Shown piece after piece: positions 11,101 to 19,109 of a stretch of DNA of 64,000 nt. The notes under the pieces were generated by a model. That model was not told the origin of the DNA, ran no database searches, and saw nothing but the letters and a program-made list of their open reading frames with translations. Position 1 is the first letter of the stretch. Every line of letters begins with the position of its first letter. The position numbers and the translations under genes were made by a program. The DNA is from Pleionea sp. CnH1-48 (GTDB lineage: Bacteria; Pseudomonadota; Gammaproteobacteria; Enterobacterales; Kangiellaceae): positions 434,001-498,000 of the forward strand of contig NZ_JAMXSB010000001.1 of NCBI RefSeq assembly GCF_024124665.1, in the 5' to 3' direction.

Positions 11101-12296
11101 GTATCCGGAATTAAATCTCTAACATCCAATGTGTGAGTACTTAGAAATCCTACAGGATCACTATAAAGAGTTTGTATATGAACATCACTACCGCCAAGAC
11201 CATTCCGCAACTGCAAGTCACGGCTGGCACTCCCCATCATGAGCGCAGGGTTATCCTTATCATAGCCCAGAAATTCCAGTTGCTGTGGCAAAGTATTTCT
11301 CACCGAGCTTTGATCTGTTAATGCACTCTGGGCAATCGCCTTTGCCGCAACAAATGCTCGTGAGCTGCCATGACTACTATTAGGGTCAACACCTCTGCTA
11401 TCCTTTTCTCCAAAGGGAGCCTCAGCGTAACTAATACCTGATTGCATTGAAAGCATGCCAACAGGAACATGAGAAATGAATGCTTCTTCAGGTAAGAATT
11501 CTTTTAGTTTGGCAATGATGGTCAGAGCAGACTCAACACCCGGTTTTTGCAAGTAAATGACTGCATTGTCCGTCAACTTTCCATATTTCGATGGCCCAAA
11601 TATTTTGCTCTGTTGAACTTCGGGCAAACTCATAATACTTTTCATCGCCTCTACCAAATGAGGTAGATATTCCTTTTTGACATCTAAAGTCAAACGAGAA
11701 TGAATAGCAGGAGAACCACCTCTTTCTGGATAGGGTTTAAAGCGGTAAGCGACGGCCTGTTCTAATGTTGTTCGGTCCATCTTGTCTGACGCTTGGACTT
11801 TTATCCGAAAGGGGCTATTGTTGGCAGAGGCATTCAGCGACTCTCTTTCAATTAGATCAACAAATTGTTTTGCCTCAGAGTCACTTAAGAAATTGGGAAT
11901 TTGAGGGACATCATTAGAGTAAGCTCTATAGAATTTCGACTGAGCTTTTGATTCGAGTTCTTTTTTTAGGCGTTGATATTCTCTATACAATTTATTTTTA
12001 TCAGATGAGCTTCTGTCTCGAGCTTTTTTATAAAGAGAATAACTAGCTTTAACTTTAGCAATTAAACTTTGTGAGTCTCTAATCATCTCCGCTAAGGTAG
12101 CGTTAGAAACATCAGTCATTCGATTTTTAACAGCTTCTGCTTGAGCAGAAAAGTCAACTCTCGGCAATTTATTTGCGGGTTCACCAGAGTCAGCTCCGGC
12201 TCCATTGACATTAGGTTGTCCGTCACCGCCTACTGCTTGGACTTGATTGGTTAATAACTGCAATGAAACGGCTAACGCGATAATACTTTTATTCAT
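5190..12296 (-). CDS. giant Mcf2-like secreted toxin (HopA1-like, Cys-protease-like and TcdA/B translocation regions)
   Basis: This 2368-residue protein starts behind AGGAG and has a Sec-type signal peptide (1-21, ending NQVQA). Residues about 145-340 resemble the HopA1/HrmA effector family (YRFKPYPERGGSPAIHSRL; HVPVGM; GISYAEA). A papain-like triad can be read as C839 in PGRCLPLARMM, H933 in EHSMMVG and D952 in FYDPNF, similar to C58 or MARTX/Mcf 'MCF' proteases. A hydrophobic Gly/Ala-rich region at about 1275-1340 follows. The block at about 1455-1555 (FYIFPSEYTIDKLRYEY; LHYKLEGSGANYHLVL) closely recalls the TcdA/TcdB pore-forming domain. The C-terminal 750 residues are beta-rich, with three repeats (LVSVLGDAR, LVGVTQTWL, VVGVTSEW) about 160 apart. 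Photorhabdus Mcf2 is known to combine an HrmA-like N-terminus with a TcdB-like centre and has similar length. Toxicity is inferred; no glucosyltransferase, C80 protease or RTX repeats were seen. Confidence 0.85.
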   Translation of the reverse strand: MNKSIIALAVSLQLLTNQVQAVGGDGQPNVNGAGADSGEPANKLPRVDFSAQAEAVKNRMTDVSNATLAEMIRDSQSLIAKVKASYSLYKKARDRSSSDKNKLYREYQRLKKELESKAQSKFYRAYSNDVPQIPNFLSDSEAKQFVDLIERESLNASANNSPFRIKVQASDKMDRTTLEQAVAYRFKPYPERGGSPAIHSRLTLDVKKEYLPHLVEAMKSIMSLPEVQQSKIFGPSKYGKLTDNAVIYLQKPGVESALTIIAKLKEFLPEEAFISHVPVGMLSMQSGISYAEAPFGEKDSRGVDPNSSHGSSRAFVAAKAIAQSALTDQSSVRNTLPQQLEFLGYDKDNPALMMGSASRDLQLRNGLGGSDVHIQTLYSDPVGFLSTHTLDVRDLIPDTLAPTRRVFARLEKGEHDYSVRLTDGPEQGTVSAYFLGFNGASNPVPAFVDIPKHAQEGDFLFTGSLTGCSVIVTELNDSTYRVFHDARGESSAFYDNVVMALDYDQYKGKSRQTAASSYMVFKDGEWKLIHQGLQMIISDKKGYWGRRDGSEGNAFVQGEDRDYFSAKARETRFHQLRKSVQNELIKEARTLGISVDPLPADRVIDPNEPINRDNPAFVEWHQLREKVEEAAGRNSRIIGDKIHDTRTKLKVASGKTRALLEQQLHALRVTNDSYTGGINGLLRDSSGLDIAALWLDKKQREGTSSVVQIDPSILENINRQPRLMDQFSDYQGILADTLNAADLDDYVHGIEHEKDTIVPGWHVDMTTTEMINHLLEQRSSLGWREQGALVRRINENYRRTVYDNALGKTRETVTYMENYAEKVQLVPQDVILLAEPGRCLPLARMMATSIAQLGAEGVKQFSETLWTAAASPDTASSKSLYSDIASLHVHPDVKNAEIKKGSRLTLDNISSLLSRENLETGKSFFLLMNTQEHSMMVGKYQMAREEVFYFYDPNFAVFTFNDQASLMQGLNEHLNTQGYAEKYKAQVDEGKVRYEVRVLDTQNMSDIRLSSGFTVNNLLEPEATIPDASTLRDAHAIADIEASTSSDLKIKSALTLIESNRMAESFMDATRSLLSSEGLGENWLPVLKNVKQENGRYVVPVMNSENPELVRELVTDDDRIFKFKRYYDEALEKVRARYRYADGELVAREGVADVEHVDGLNAAFTIQSVIDFFNRKKNADAAAASTSSVSESLDKAIKAHTYINLAQVAHGTILDAAKIYQLYRVAVSDVENVTGTTLSAVSHTVNEGVGVLFGIANVVLDSYELANAQNETQREVFGTQLAFDSVSLVTSAAGITAGLVGASTAGAVLSGAGVIVGGLAVGFTALAQAFGEVADNAKNVGRYFDELDQSYSHGGYIYSDEYHAMVPYDVAKKYSGNGAVIREINLQAKEVLFDSQYIYRTHHGHTGSGKINYFFWAGDMPQQVSDKSQAINIRQGIGYGERADFNIDDQALVLPSTARSYIGYNYNLLPGSTTRNDTGFNIIRKLEEDKRFDYDFYIFPSEYTIDKLRYEYVSTDVNVILDKQDRQIVMPTFSQEERGHLHYKLEGSGANYHLVLNTGASLSLSAPSRRSRTQWVLDARQLDNNNISVSHDHLVVGGVRVNFNTIYPGAISVINKHNEIFSIDIDNQSFSLTSEDGSTWDSNQQFHDHLLALVKNKKVKENFVLVQNYRTDAHDEHTEVGRGYYDVKNDRFIYTNRPGHKELLSEANLVSVKEGKAWFLSSDHVTLWNVDIATGEVLYQYTPSLVGGALGTVHSSRVWEEHGNLYYSIEETMPWGQSRQMTYWVSDTKLSLVSVLGDARLLDKLESGFASNSVAEDPIFDLVPALPTNMGPQNWADSTFSEAVVVSGKNERGENTRYWVLHEANGLYKSVTARLQGEMPSDLILALSTITEEQVDVYYFYSHETQTLYYQQYSGIDKAAQTRQVNLDNIKSVFSQNEHLYVMLEDGSLLLMSDDGRASLVGVTQTWLSQHHENVDAGFKRLNEQYNNKQGSLVVLGLKDSSGAHVSAWYDISAQQFVMAGSNLNNKTLSYWGLDKQQKYAWILDADNNQLYRQPVLESPSTLTISEDLVVSHFAEQAVLMPEFNGNIESIDRVNGKLSVLTHDGVRLSVGEVVQVVGVTSEWRQSNEGNMNAAFSELSRQFSLADAVMIETEHGSSWYLPKTHQRLNAYDLSSDHVYDFLGLKVDDSGAFYVFDETMQEVYEVSSRGFKQGLGKYSVADVGAQDILALEFHRRSAAKHLNLPLIKGVNKLVISSTGSGHNYFLKMPTLAHYQQVVVDDRGRKNALDLMVDDPGSLLFSRSGDNLVLLDAKSDSSVLLTRADKNAFKKMNIVINKQRYNLYFLLKAYDKSAKFNEEVVSFSSMLRLLK

Positions 12297-12401
12297 ATTA
12301 ACTCCTGTAGTAACAATTTTTCTCCTGCCAAATTTTTAACCGTGCCAATAGCAGAAGAACCAATTACCCGCATACGTTAATATGATTTCTTTCGTATTTT
12401 T

Positions 12402-12449
12402 TCTGAAATGTTCTGATTTAACTTTGAAGAAACTCTGAAATCTTCTGAT
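12402..12449. repeat. two 16-bp direct repeats upstream of the toxin gene
   Basis: TCTGAAATGTTCTGAT (12402-12417) and TCTGAAATCTTCTGAT (12434-12449) differ at one base. Their starts are 32 bp apart, about three helical turns, 106-153 bp before the toxin start codon. This spacing is what paired activator or repressor sites on one face of DNA look like. The binding protein is unknown. Confidence 0.55.
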
Positions 12450-12697
12450 AGAAAAATAAAATGCCAACTACTCCCTTTACTTATTTGAATTTTTCCTTAC
12501 GGCATCTCTAAGTGAACACTATTATTTACATGAGTTAATATTATCGTATTTTTTTAGTTATTGTTAGATTAAGAGTAAGTTTTTTGCGCTTCAAATACTG
12601 TCGATGCAACCTCTGTTATTCTTCTTTTTTTAGCAGCTACTCAATCACACAATACAACTGAAATAACATGTCACTAGAGAGAAGAAGAGGATTAGTT

Positions 12698-12763
12698 ATG
12701 ACTAATAGCTTGAAGAAACTGAAAAATAAAAAGCGATATTCAGTAAAAGTAAGGATTAACTAG
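12698..12763 (+). CDS. possible 21-residue basic peptide
   Basis: ATG at 12698 follows AGAGG by 8 nt and opens a 21-codon frame encoding a very basic peptide (starts MTNSLKKLKNKK, ends VKVRIN). It lies between two convergently or divergently placed large genes. There is no family match that I know. It could easily be chance. Confidence 0.25.
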   Translation: MTNSLKKLKNKKRYSVKVRIN

Positions 12764-12786
12764 AGCAGGTTAAAAATAAGGTTTCC

Positions 12787-14799
12787 TCAAACGACTTTGC
12801 GTCGTCTGATCAGAGCTAATACTAGTAATGCTACTGAAGAAACAAGCCCCATACTACCACCACCTGACGATTGTTTTGCGGCAGTATCTTGAGCAGGAAA
12901 AGACGCTTTGCGGATCGTCGCGCGATCTTCACCGAGGCTCAGAGGAGTATTTTTTTGATAAGAGAACAGTAAGTAATGTTGACCTTGTCCGAGGGTAATG
13001 GTTTTTGACTCTGCATCCAGGCCACCTTCAATTACGCTGTGTAACTGATTGTTCACTGACACCGACATAGCGTCACAGAGCACAGAGTTACAAGCAGCCG
13101 CAGAAACTGACCAATCAAACTGAAATACACCAGGACCATCAACTACGGCCAGAGCGTAGCTGGAATCTCCCGGCTCCACCTGATGGCTTTGGATACCCTC
13201 AGCGGATTCGCTCCAATCATGTTCACCGCCGGAATACCATTGGATACCAGATTCTTCCAATATTGAAGTAGTATCAAAATCTGGTTTAGCGGCCAAAACG
13301 GTGGCTTCCAGGTTTACCTGATTGAGCAACTCAAAGTTAGCATCCAGAATTTGCAGATATGTGGAGGCTTTTCCTCCCTGTTCTGGCGTCAAGCCAACAA
13401 CAATCCGACATTCTGCACCAGCCAACAGCTCCTTCGAGCTACAAGAATCGGATAATATTTGAAACTCACCTCGCTCGTTGCCAAGCCACTGGCGATTTAT
13501 CAGATGAGAGGTTTCGCTATAGTTAGTCACGCGGAATTCGTAAGTCGCCTGAAACCCTTGAGGTAATAAACCAAAATTATGATGTTGTTTAATTGCCACA
13601 CCATGACGTATCCCATCAATCCACTGGCTGTAGTCAGGCACCCGATTAAACACGCTATAGACGTTGTCTAATTCGCAAGAAAAGCCCCAACTCACCATGC
13701 CAACCTGATACCAGTGTTCCTGTTCTCGAATTACCAGAGGGCCACCGCTGTCTCCCTGACAAGTGCTCTGTCCACCATTTAAGGCACCCGCACACATCAT
13801 TGTGTTATCCAATGCAAAGTGACGTTGTGCCGCCTCATTAGAATAACCATGGCTCATCAATGCCTGTCGCATATCATCTTTGCAACGATCATTGGGCATG
13901 AGTTGAATCGATTTTTCTTGCAGTAGATTCGAATTAACCTGCGACTCAGTGGCATTTTCGCTGGCTCCCCAACCTAGTGCCATTGCTTCTCGTCTTTCAT
14001 CAATCGCTTGAAGCAACAACTCGGGCGGCGCTAATTCTAGCGAGGTTTTGTCGAGAGGCCGCTCTAGCTCCAACAAAGCAATGTCGTTAGTGAGGGTTTC
14101 GGTATTCCAGTCAGGATGAAGGTAAATCTGTTTAACTTTTTGTGCCTGCTCTGCGTTATCGGTTAAATCTTGCACGCCGAGATTCACACTGAACTCTTCT
14201 GGCTCACGATCTTCAACACAATGTGCGGCTGTTAATACCCAACGATCTCCGATAAAAGAGCCGCCACAGAAAGCCTCTTGAACCCATTGGGTTCGATGGC
14301 TAACCGACAAACTTACTTCTTTATCTAAACGCTGTAGTAAACGCTGACCTTCACGTCCGCCAACAACAGCAGAAGGTATGCCTGTTTGCGCTCCATTCAA
14401 AGTGCCAGAAAACGACTTGGGTTTATCGTTATAAATAATGGCGCCTATACCACCGCCTTGCTCACAGTGGTTTATTTTTTGAGCAAAAGTAAGTGCGCGA
14501 TGAGGCTCTTGACTGCCCCGCTCAATCAAACATATTTTGCCAAGGCTGTCAGAACAAATCTGCTCAGCAAATCCACAATGAGCGAGTAGGCCTTTAACAT
14601 CACCACCCTTGCTGCCATTTAGTGGCGCAGCAGTCAGTCGTTGCTTGTCCAGCGTGACAGCAGCCACTCGGCTTCGATAAGTTTTAACCAGAGGCGTCAT
14701 CCACGGCCACAATTCTTGAGTACGAGCATCAGTGGCACTATCCGCTCCAACGGCAGCCATGCTGATCACACTCAATATTGTTAGCAGTGATTTCTTCAT
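12787..14799 (-). CDS. secreted trypsin-like serine protease with inserted PA domain and GlyGly-CTERM anchor
   Basis: The start at ATG 14799 gives a 670-residue preproprotein with signal peptide MKKSLLTILSVISMAAVGA. The S1 fold is recognisable. A WPWM strand is followed by FCGGSFIGDRWVLTAAHC (H193), DIALLEL (D239) and GDSGGPL (S351). Between WPWM and FCGGS sits about 110 residues of a protease-associated (PA) domain (GGGIGAIIYND; IPSAVVGG), an unusual insertion that also removes the usual IVGG activation site. A beta-sandwich tail follows. The extreme C-terminus is a GlyGly-CTERM signal (GGGSMG, hydrophobic helix, RRRK), which rhombosortase cleaves in type II-secreting bacteria. It is expected at the cell surface or secreted. 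Confidence 0.9.
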   Translation of the reverse strand: MKKSLLTILSVISMAAVGADSATDARTQELWPWMTPLVKTYRSRVAAVTLDKQRLTAAPLNGSKGGDVKGLLAHCGFAEQICSDSLGKICLIERGSQEPHRALTFAQKINHCEQGGGIGAIIYNDKPKSFSGTLNGAQTGIPSAVVGGREGQRLLQRLDKEVSLSVSHRTQWVQEAFCGGSFIGDRWVLTAAHCVEDREPEEFSVNLGVQDLTDNAEQAQKVKQIYLHPDWNTETLTNDIALLELERPLDKTSLELAPPELLLQAIDERREAMALGWGASENATESQVNSNLLQEKSIQLMPNDRCKDDMRQALMSHGYSNEAAQRHFALDNTMMCAGALNGGQSTCQGDSGGPLVIREQEHWYQVGMVSWGFSCELDNVYSVFNRVPDYSQWIDGIRHGVAIKQHHNFGLLPQGFQATYEFRVTNYSETSHLINRQWLGNERGEFQILSDSCSSKELLAGAECRIVVGLTPEQGGKASTYLQILDANFELLNQVNLEATVLAAKPDFDTTSILEESGIQWYSGGEHDWSESAEGIQSHQVEPGDSSYALAVVDGPGVFQFDWSVSAAACNSVLCDAMSVSVNNQLHSVIEGGLDAESKTITLGQGQHYLLFSYQKNTPLSLGEDRATIRKASFPAQDTAAKQSSGGGSMGLVSSVALLVLALIRRRKVV

Positions 14800-15221
14800 A
14801 TTCTGTTTGTTCGTATAACTCAATAAGGAGACCCTATCGGGATGCTCACAAAATAACCTTGGATTATGGATGCCTTAATTAACTTCTGCTTAGTGACAAT
14901 TTGTTAACTGGTCCACACTATTTTTTAACGGATAGCTTCCACTATATAGAAATTCTATGATTTGATCAGCCACTTTTCATCACGTTAAAGCTGTTAATAA
15001 GTCACTTCCTTACCATTTGCACATTATAGGTTACCCAACACGAACTTTTTGTTTAATCCTGGCTCTAACGAAGGATCTCACTTGTTTATGAGACACCCCG
15101 CCTAACTTATAAGAGGCTAATAAAACTCAAATACCGATTAAAAGCCAGATGAGACTCTAGACAGGCTCACAACCAAGCTTTTACACTGTCATTCTTCTAT
15201 TTAAAGGCCCTAATAACGATT
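14800..15221. other. intergenic region between divergent genes
   Basis: About 420 bases separate the divergent protease and the plus-strand gene at 15222. The region is AT-rich, as expected for two promoters. I see no conserved operator, repeat or RNA gene. Confidence 0.4.
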
Positions 15222-15758
15222 ATGAAACGCTCGTATCTAATTTCTATGATAGGTTTGCTATCAACATCCTCGCTATTGGCTTCTGATCCTATGGCTTGCA
15301 CCCAACTTAACGATGATAAGCAACGACTTGCTTGTTACGACGCTATTTTTAAGTCCAAGGCACAGATAAAAGCAACGCCTCCCAAGCCAGTAACTCCAGC
15401 AGAATCGCCTATTAGACGAATGCCTCCCGCTGCAACCGCTAATCCGCCTGCTCCGGTATCGAAACCCAGCCCACAAGTTCAAGCGGCTAATGATGAAGAT
15501 ATTTTTGGGATGGAGCATAAAATTGCCCGTGCAGCTCCCACCGCAATAAGCTCAGTAGCAGTAGGTTCTTTTACCAACTGGAAAAAGAAAATGCTCATTA
15601 AGTTGGAGAACGGACAACAATGGAAAATCGTTGGTTCTAAATCCATGTATCACAAAGTTACCAACCCTAATGTCACCATCGAAAAAGGGGCTTTTGGCGC
15701 TTTCTATATGGGTATCGAAGGAATTAACGGTCGCATAAAGGTGCGCCGAGTTAAATAA
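15222..15758 (+). CDS. exported protein of unknown function
   Basis: A 178-residue protein with signal peptide MKRSYLISMIGLLSTSSLLA. After cleavage comes a C-x-x-L-x(4)-RLACYDAIF segment, a pattern seen at the mature N-terminus of several periplasmic/outer-membrane proteins. A proline-rich linker follows (residues 50-90), then a C-terminal beta-rich domain (WKKKMLIKLENGQQWKIVGS; GINGRIKVRRVK). The C-terminal domain resembles short uncharacterised proteobacterial proteins with a 'L.NGQ.W....' signature. Function is unknown. It ends at a strong bidirectional terminator. Confidence 0.7.
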   Translation: MKRSYLISMIGLLSTSSLLASDPMACTQLNDDKQRLACYDAIFKSKAQIKATPPKPVTPAESPIRRMPPAATANPPAPVSKPSPQVQAANDEDIFGMEHKIARAAPTAISSVAVGSFTNWKKKMLIKLENGQQWKIVGSKSMYHKVTNPNVTIEKGAFGAFYMGIEGINGRIKVRRVK

Positions 15759-15781
15759 CAAATCTTGGTCACCGAATATTA

Positions 15782-15813
15782 AAAAAGCCACTCAGAAAAC
15801 TGAGTGGCTTTTT
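15782..15813. terminator. bidirectional intrinsic terminator
   Basis: A perfect 14-bp stem (AAAAAGCCACTCAG / CTGAGTGGCTTTTT) with an AAAA loop lies between the convergent genes ending at 15758 (plus) and 15864 (minus). It can serve both. Confidence 0.92.
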
Positions 15814-15863
15814 ATTAGGACAAGTTTAAATCAAAAAAGACTCGCTCTTTTGATTCGCTTTCC

Positions 15864-18767
15864 TTATGGGCGCATGGTGAACTTCAAGTACCAGTAACGA
15901 CCCTGGGGATCATAAAGACCTGGTAGATAGCTGTTCAAATCACACTGAGTACATAGTGGTGGATCTTGCTCAAACAAATTGCGCGCACCAATCGCATAAT
16001 CAATTTTGGCGCCAAACAACTCTGAACTATAGCCAACCTGAACATCAACGTAATAGGTTTCGTCCATTACATTGACTGAGTTTGCATTGTTGTTCAAATC
16101 AGGGTCCGAACATAATCCAAGGTTTGCCAAGCTATTCGGTGTTCCATCAAGGAAGTCAGAACATCTCTCATAGATTTTTGACAAGTAACGAACCGTGGTA
16201 TTAGCGCTCCAGTCACCGTGAGTCCAATCTAATGCTAAATCAAATTTCCACTCAGGGACTGCACGGTCAGGGTTGCTACCAAACTCAGTACCATCGATGT
16301 CACCGCTGTTCACACCCAGTACTTCAGTGCGGTAGTGCTCAACAAAGGTGTTTTTCCAGGTAACGTTTAAGCGTCCCCACTCTAATTCTTGAGTCGACAA
16401 CATCACTTTGAAGTCAGTGCCAGCGGTTTCAATACCCCCGATGTTGCGTAGAGAGTTATCAAAGTTGGTAATACTGATGCCATTAGCACGATCAATGCCG
16501 ACACAGAAATCATCATTATTGCCACCAACACAACGATTAAGCTGATCCGCTGCATCAATAGGTTGAATGGCTTCCTCCATCTCAATATCGTAAGCAGTAA
16601 ACTCAAAGGTTAATGCAGAGATAGTTTGTGAGTTATCAAACCAGTCTGGGCTGTATACAACTCCCCAGTTAACAGAATCCGACTCTTCAGGTTGCAGGTT
16701 GTGGTTACCGCTGGTCAATACAGAAATCTGAGTTTGACCTAATGCAGCCAGAGCACTGAAGTCCATAGTTCCCCAGATCTGCTCACAACGAGTACGAACG
16801 TTAGCATCGGTTGTATTACAAGGATCGGTGATACTGGTATCGTTACGAGCACCCGTTGCAAACAGTTCACCAATAGAAGGCGCCCGGAAACCTTCAGAAA
16901 CATTGGCACGGAATGTTAACTGCTCATTAGGTCTCCATAAGATGCCATACTTGGATGTAGTCTTCTCAAATCTTGAACCCGCCGTTGATGCATATTCTGA
17001 CTTACGAACGGCTAACGAAAGTTCCAGTTTTTCGGCTCCAGCCACATCACTCAACAACGGAATGTTGGTTTCGAGGAAGTACTCATCTACAGTAAAGCCA
17101 CCATCCGTTGGGCTGGCAGGAATCCCCATGGTCTCGCCACTGGCCGCAACAGCATCTGGCTGGAAAAAGCCACTGCGTTTGCGATGCTCCATACCTGCCG
17201 CAAATCCAACATAACCCGCAGGCAATTCAAACAAATCACCATTAATATTAGCCGAGAAAATCTGCGTGTTGTTTTCGCTGAAATCTTTTTGCGTAAACGA
17301 AATGTAATCCAGCATGTCTTGTGTAATAGAACCATAACCAAAGATGTTCAAAGGAACACACAAAGGATCGGCGTTACAGTCGGCAACCGGACCAAGCGCT
17401 AATTTAATACGCGCCGCATTTAATGCACCTGTCTTAATCTGCGAGCCGCGATTTTTACCCCAGGCGAAATTAACATCCCAATAATAAGCGTTATCTCCGC
17501 TATCAAAGCTGCCTTCAAATCCAGTCGCGATGTAGGATGTATCAACATTCTGTCGATAAGAACGTGGGCCAGCTTCGATCGGACGACGTCCGGCAAAAAC
17601 AAAGTTGTTTTCGTCAAGTGTCAAACCAAAAGGGTTATAAGGGTTAGTAATATCAATCGAGACCGTATCAGCGATACCACCGGTGCCCGCCTCAGGACCA
17701 ATGAAGATAGGCTCTGGAGCAGCCTGGTTTCTTGACTTACGATTGTTATACAGCGTCATCGCATAAAAGGTAACATCGGTACTCATGTCGTATCGAATGC
17801 GAGAAAAAATATTGGTTCTCTCACTTGGCGTTACATATAAATTAAATGCTGCGTAGTTAAAACGATCATCATTGGTAAAATCATGGAAGTCGTCAGGGAA
17901 GTTAAGTGAACCGCCAAGACCGTTAGGTGTCGTGTTCACCGTATTGCCGTTAGCATCCGTAAATAAGAAACGACCAAAAGGTGTTGCCGAACTTCCACGA
18001 GTATTGCCTGTACCAAACAATGGTAAATCAGCCGTCGAGCGATTTTGAGAATAAACCACATTTTGGTTCACATGGCTGATACTCATCACAACATTGTGAC
18101 GTTCGCCTTGAGCACCGGCAAAAAAGTCAAAAGATGAAGTAAATCCATCATCAAGTGAAACGGGAGTGTTACCAAAGCCACCGTATGAAGCATTCAACTG
18201 CCAGCTATCAATATCTGTTCTGGTGATAATATTTATAACACCTGCAATCGCATCCGAACCATAAATGGTTGAAGCACCATCTTCTAGCACTTCGATGCGA
18301 TCAACGATAGCCAGAGGAATCGTATTAACATCAACCGCACTCGATACACCACTGGCTGAAGAACCGTTCACCCAACGTTTGCCGTCAACCAAAATCAAAA
18401 CACGTTTTGAACCTAGATGACGCATATCAACTTCGGCTGCACCGGCACCAACACCACCACCGTCAGATGGCATACCGAAGTTACCGCTACTGTTGAAGCG
18501 AGTATTTAAAGCGGCGCCAGAAGAAGACATTCTTTGCAAAATATCAGCAACAGAGGTTAGCCCCGTTTTTTCGATATCTTCGCGAGATAGAATTTGAATG
18601 GGTGAGTTACCTACAACTTCTGACCGACGAATTTTAGACCCCGTAACAACGAGTCTTTCTTCTTTTGCTTCTTCTGCGATAGCAGAATTTGAGTAAGAGA
18701 TACTGAGTGCTGAAGAAAGAACGAGTGGAATCAACCCTACTTTGAAATAAGGCAGGTATGTTTTCAT
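15864..18767 (-). CDS. TonB-dependent outer-membrane receptor
   Basis: This 967-residue protein starts behind GGGAG and has a signal peptide ending near SNSAIAEE. A TonB box-like LVVTGSKI and a plug domain follow ([55 protein letters not shown]). The rest is a 22-strand-type barrel ending in [10 protein letters not shown]. The [11 protein letters not shown] strand is typical. It belongs to the large plug-barrel receptors of marine and Xanthomonas-like bacteria that import peptides, carbohydrates or metal complexes. The adjacent gamma-glutamyltransferase hints at a peptide or glutathione-type substrate, but that is only context. Energy may come from the ExbB/ExbD/TonB-like genes at 24-27 kb or from another system. 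Confidence 0.93.
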   Translation of the reverse strand: MKTYLPYFKVGLIPLVLSSALSISYSNSAIAEEAKEERLVVTGSKIRRSEVVGNSPIQILSREDIEKTGLTSVADILQRMSSSGAALNTRFNSSGNFGMPSDGGGVGAGAAEVDMRHLGSKRVLILVDGKRWVNGSSASGVSSAVDVNTIPLAIVDRIEVLEDGASTIYGSDAIAGVINIITRTDIDSWQLNASYGGFGNTPVSLDDGFTSSFDFFAGAQGERHNVVMSISHVNQNVVYSQNRSTADLPLFGTGNTRGSSATPFGRFLFTDANGNTVNTTPNGLGGSLNFPDDFHDFTNDDRFNYAAFNLYVTPSERTNIFSRIRYDMSTDVTFYAMTLYNNRKSRNQAAPEPIFIGPEAGTGGIADTVSIDITNPYNPFGLTLDENNFVFAGRRPIEAGPRSYRQNVDTSYIATGFEGSFDSGDNAYYWDVNFAWGKNRGSQIKTGALNAARIKLALGPVADCNADPLCVPLNIFGYGSITQDMLDYISFTQKDFSENNTQIFSANINGDLFELPAGYVGFAAGMEHRKRSGFFQPDAVAASGETMGIPASPTDGGFTVDEYFLETNIPLLSDVAGAEKLELSLAVRKSEYASTAGSRFEKTTSKYGILWRPNEQLTFRANVSEGFRAPSIGELFATGARNDTSITDPCNTTDANVRTRCEQIWGTMDFSALAALGQTQISVLTSGNHNLQPEESDSVNWGVVYSPDWFDNSQTISALTFEFTAYDIEMEEAIQPIDAADQLNRCVGGNNDDFCVGIDRANGISITNFDNSLRNIGGIETAGTDFKVMLSTQELEWGRLNVTWKNTFVEHYRTEVLGVNSGDIDGTEFGSNPDRAVPEWKFDLALDWTHGDWSANTTVRYLSKIYERCSDFLDGTPNSLANLGLCSDPDLNNNANSVNVMDETYYVDVQVGYSSELFGAKIDYAIGARNLFEQDPPLCTQCDLNSYLPGLYDPQGRYWYLKFTMRP

Positions 18768-19109
18768 GTGGATTAGCTCCCTTTTTTTAGTTGTTTTTAT
18801 TTACGATGGCTTTAACGGTAACAACAACGCGCTCCTGCATTAACCGCGATAAAACCAACTGAGCTAACCATACCTGATTCAAAGATTATTGAAAATAATT
18901 ATCCGCACCGCCAACTTCTCTTTGTGAGATAAAGAATCCAATTAAATGTGACAATTTATTTTTTGCAAAAACCTTTAGCGTATCGATTGAGTCACTGTCG
19001 ATGTTTTTTCATATTTTTATCTCAAATAGCATAACTTTAAAGATAAAAAATAGAATCAAATAAATCAATTTACCCATAGACCACTTATTTGATTTTTGCA
19101 AAAAAATAA
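18768..19109. other. intergenic region upstream of the TonB-dependent receptor
   Basis: This 342-base AT-rich gap should hold the receptor promoter. ATTATT-GAA-AATAAT (18885-18899) is a small palindrome that resembles a Fur box only weakly. Nothing else stands out, and no terminator for the upstream ggt gene was found. Confidence 0.4.

Larger units (their letters stand above)
12297..12786. other. AT-rich intergenic region upstream of the toxin gene
   Basis: This 490-base gap separates the toxin start from the end of the protease gene. It holds the toxin promoter region, a pair of 16-bp direct repeats (12402-12449) and one tiny plus-strand reading frame (12698-12763). No tRNA or clear mobile-element end is visible. 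Confidence 0.6.

Noticed and set aside
5190..12296. Clostridial-type glucosyltransferase or C80 autoprotease in the giant toxin
   Set aside because: No DxD glucosyltransferase context or C80 Asp-His-Cys order was found; the visible triad order is Cys-His-Asp.
18885..18899. Fur-box-like palindrome before the TonB-dependent receptor
   Set aside because: Only about half of the 19-bp consensus matches; in AT-rich DNA this is expected by chance.
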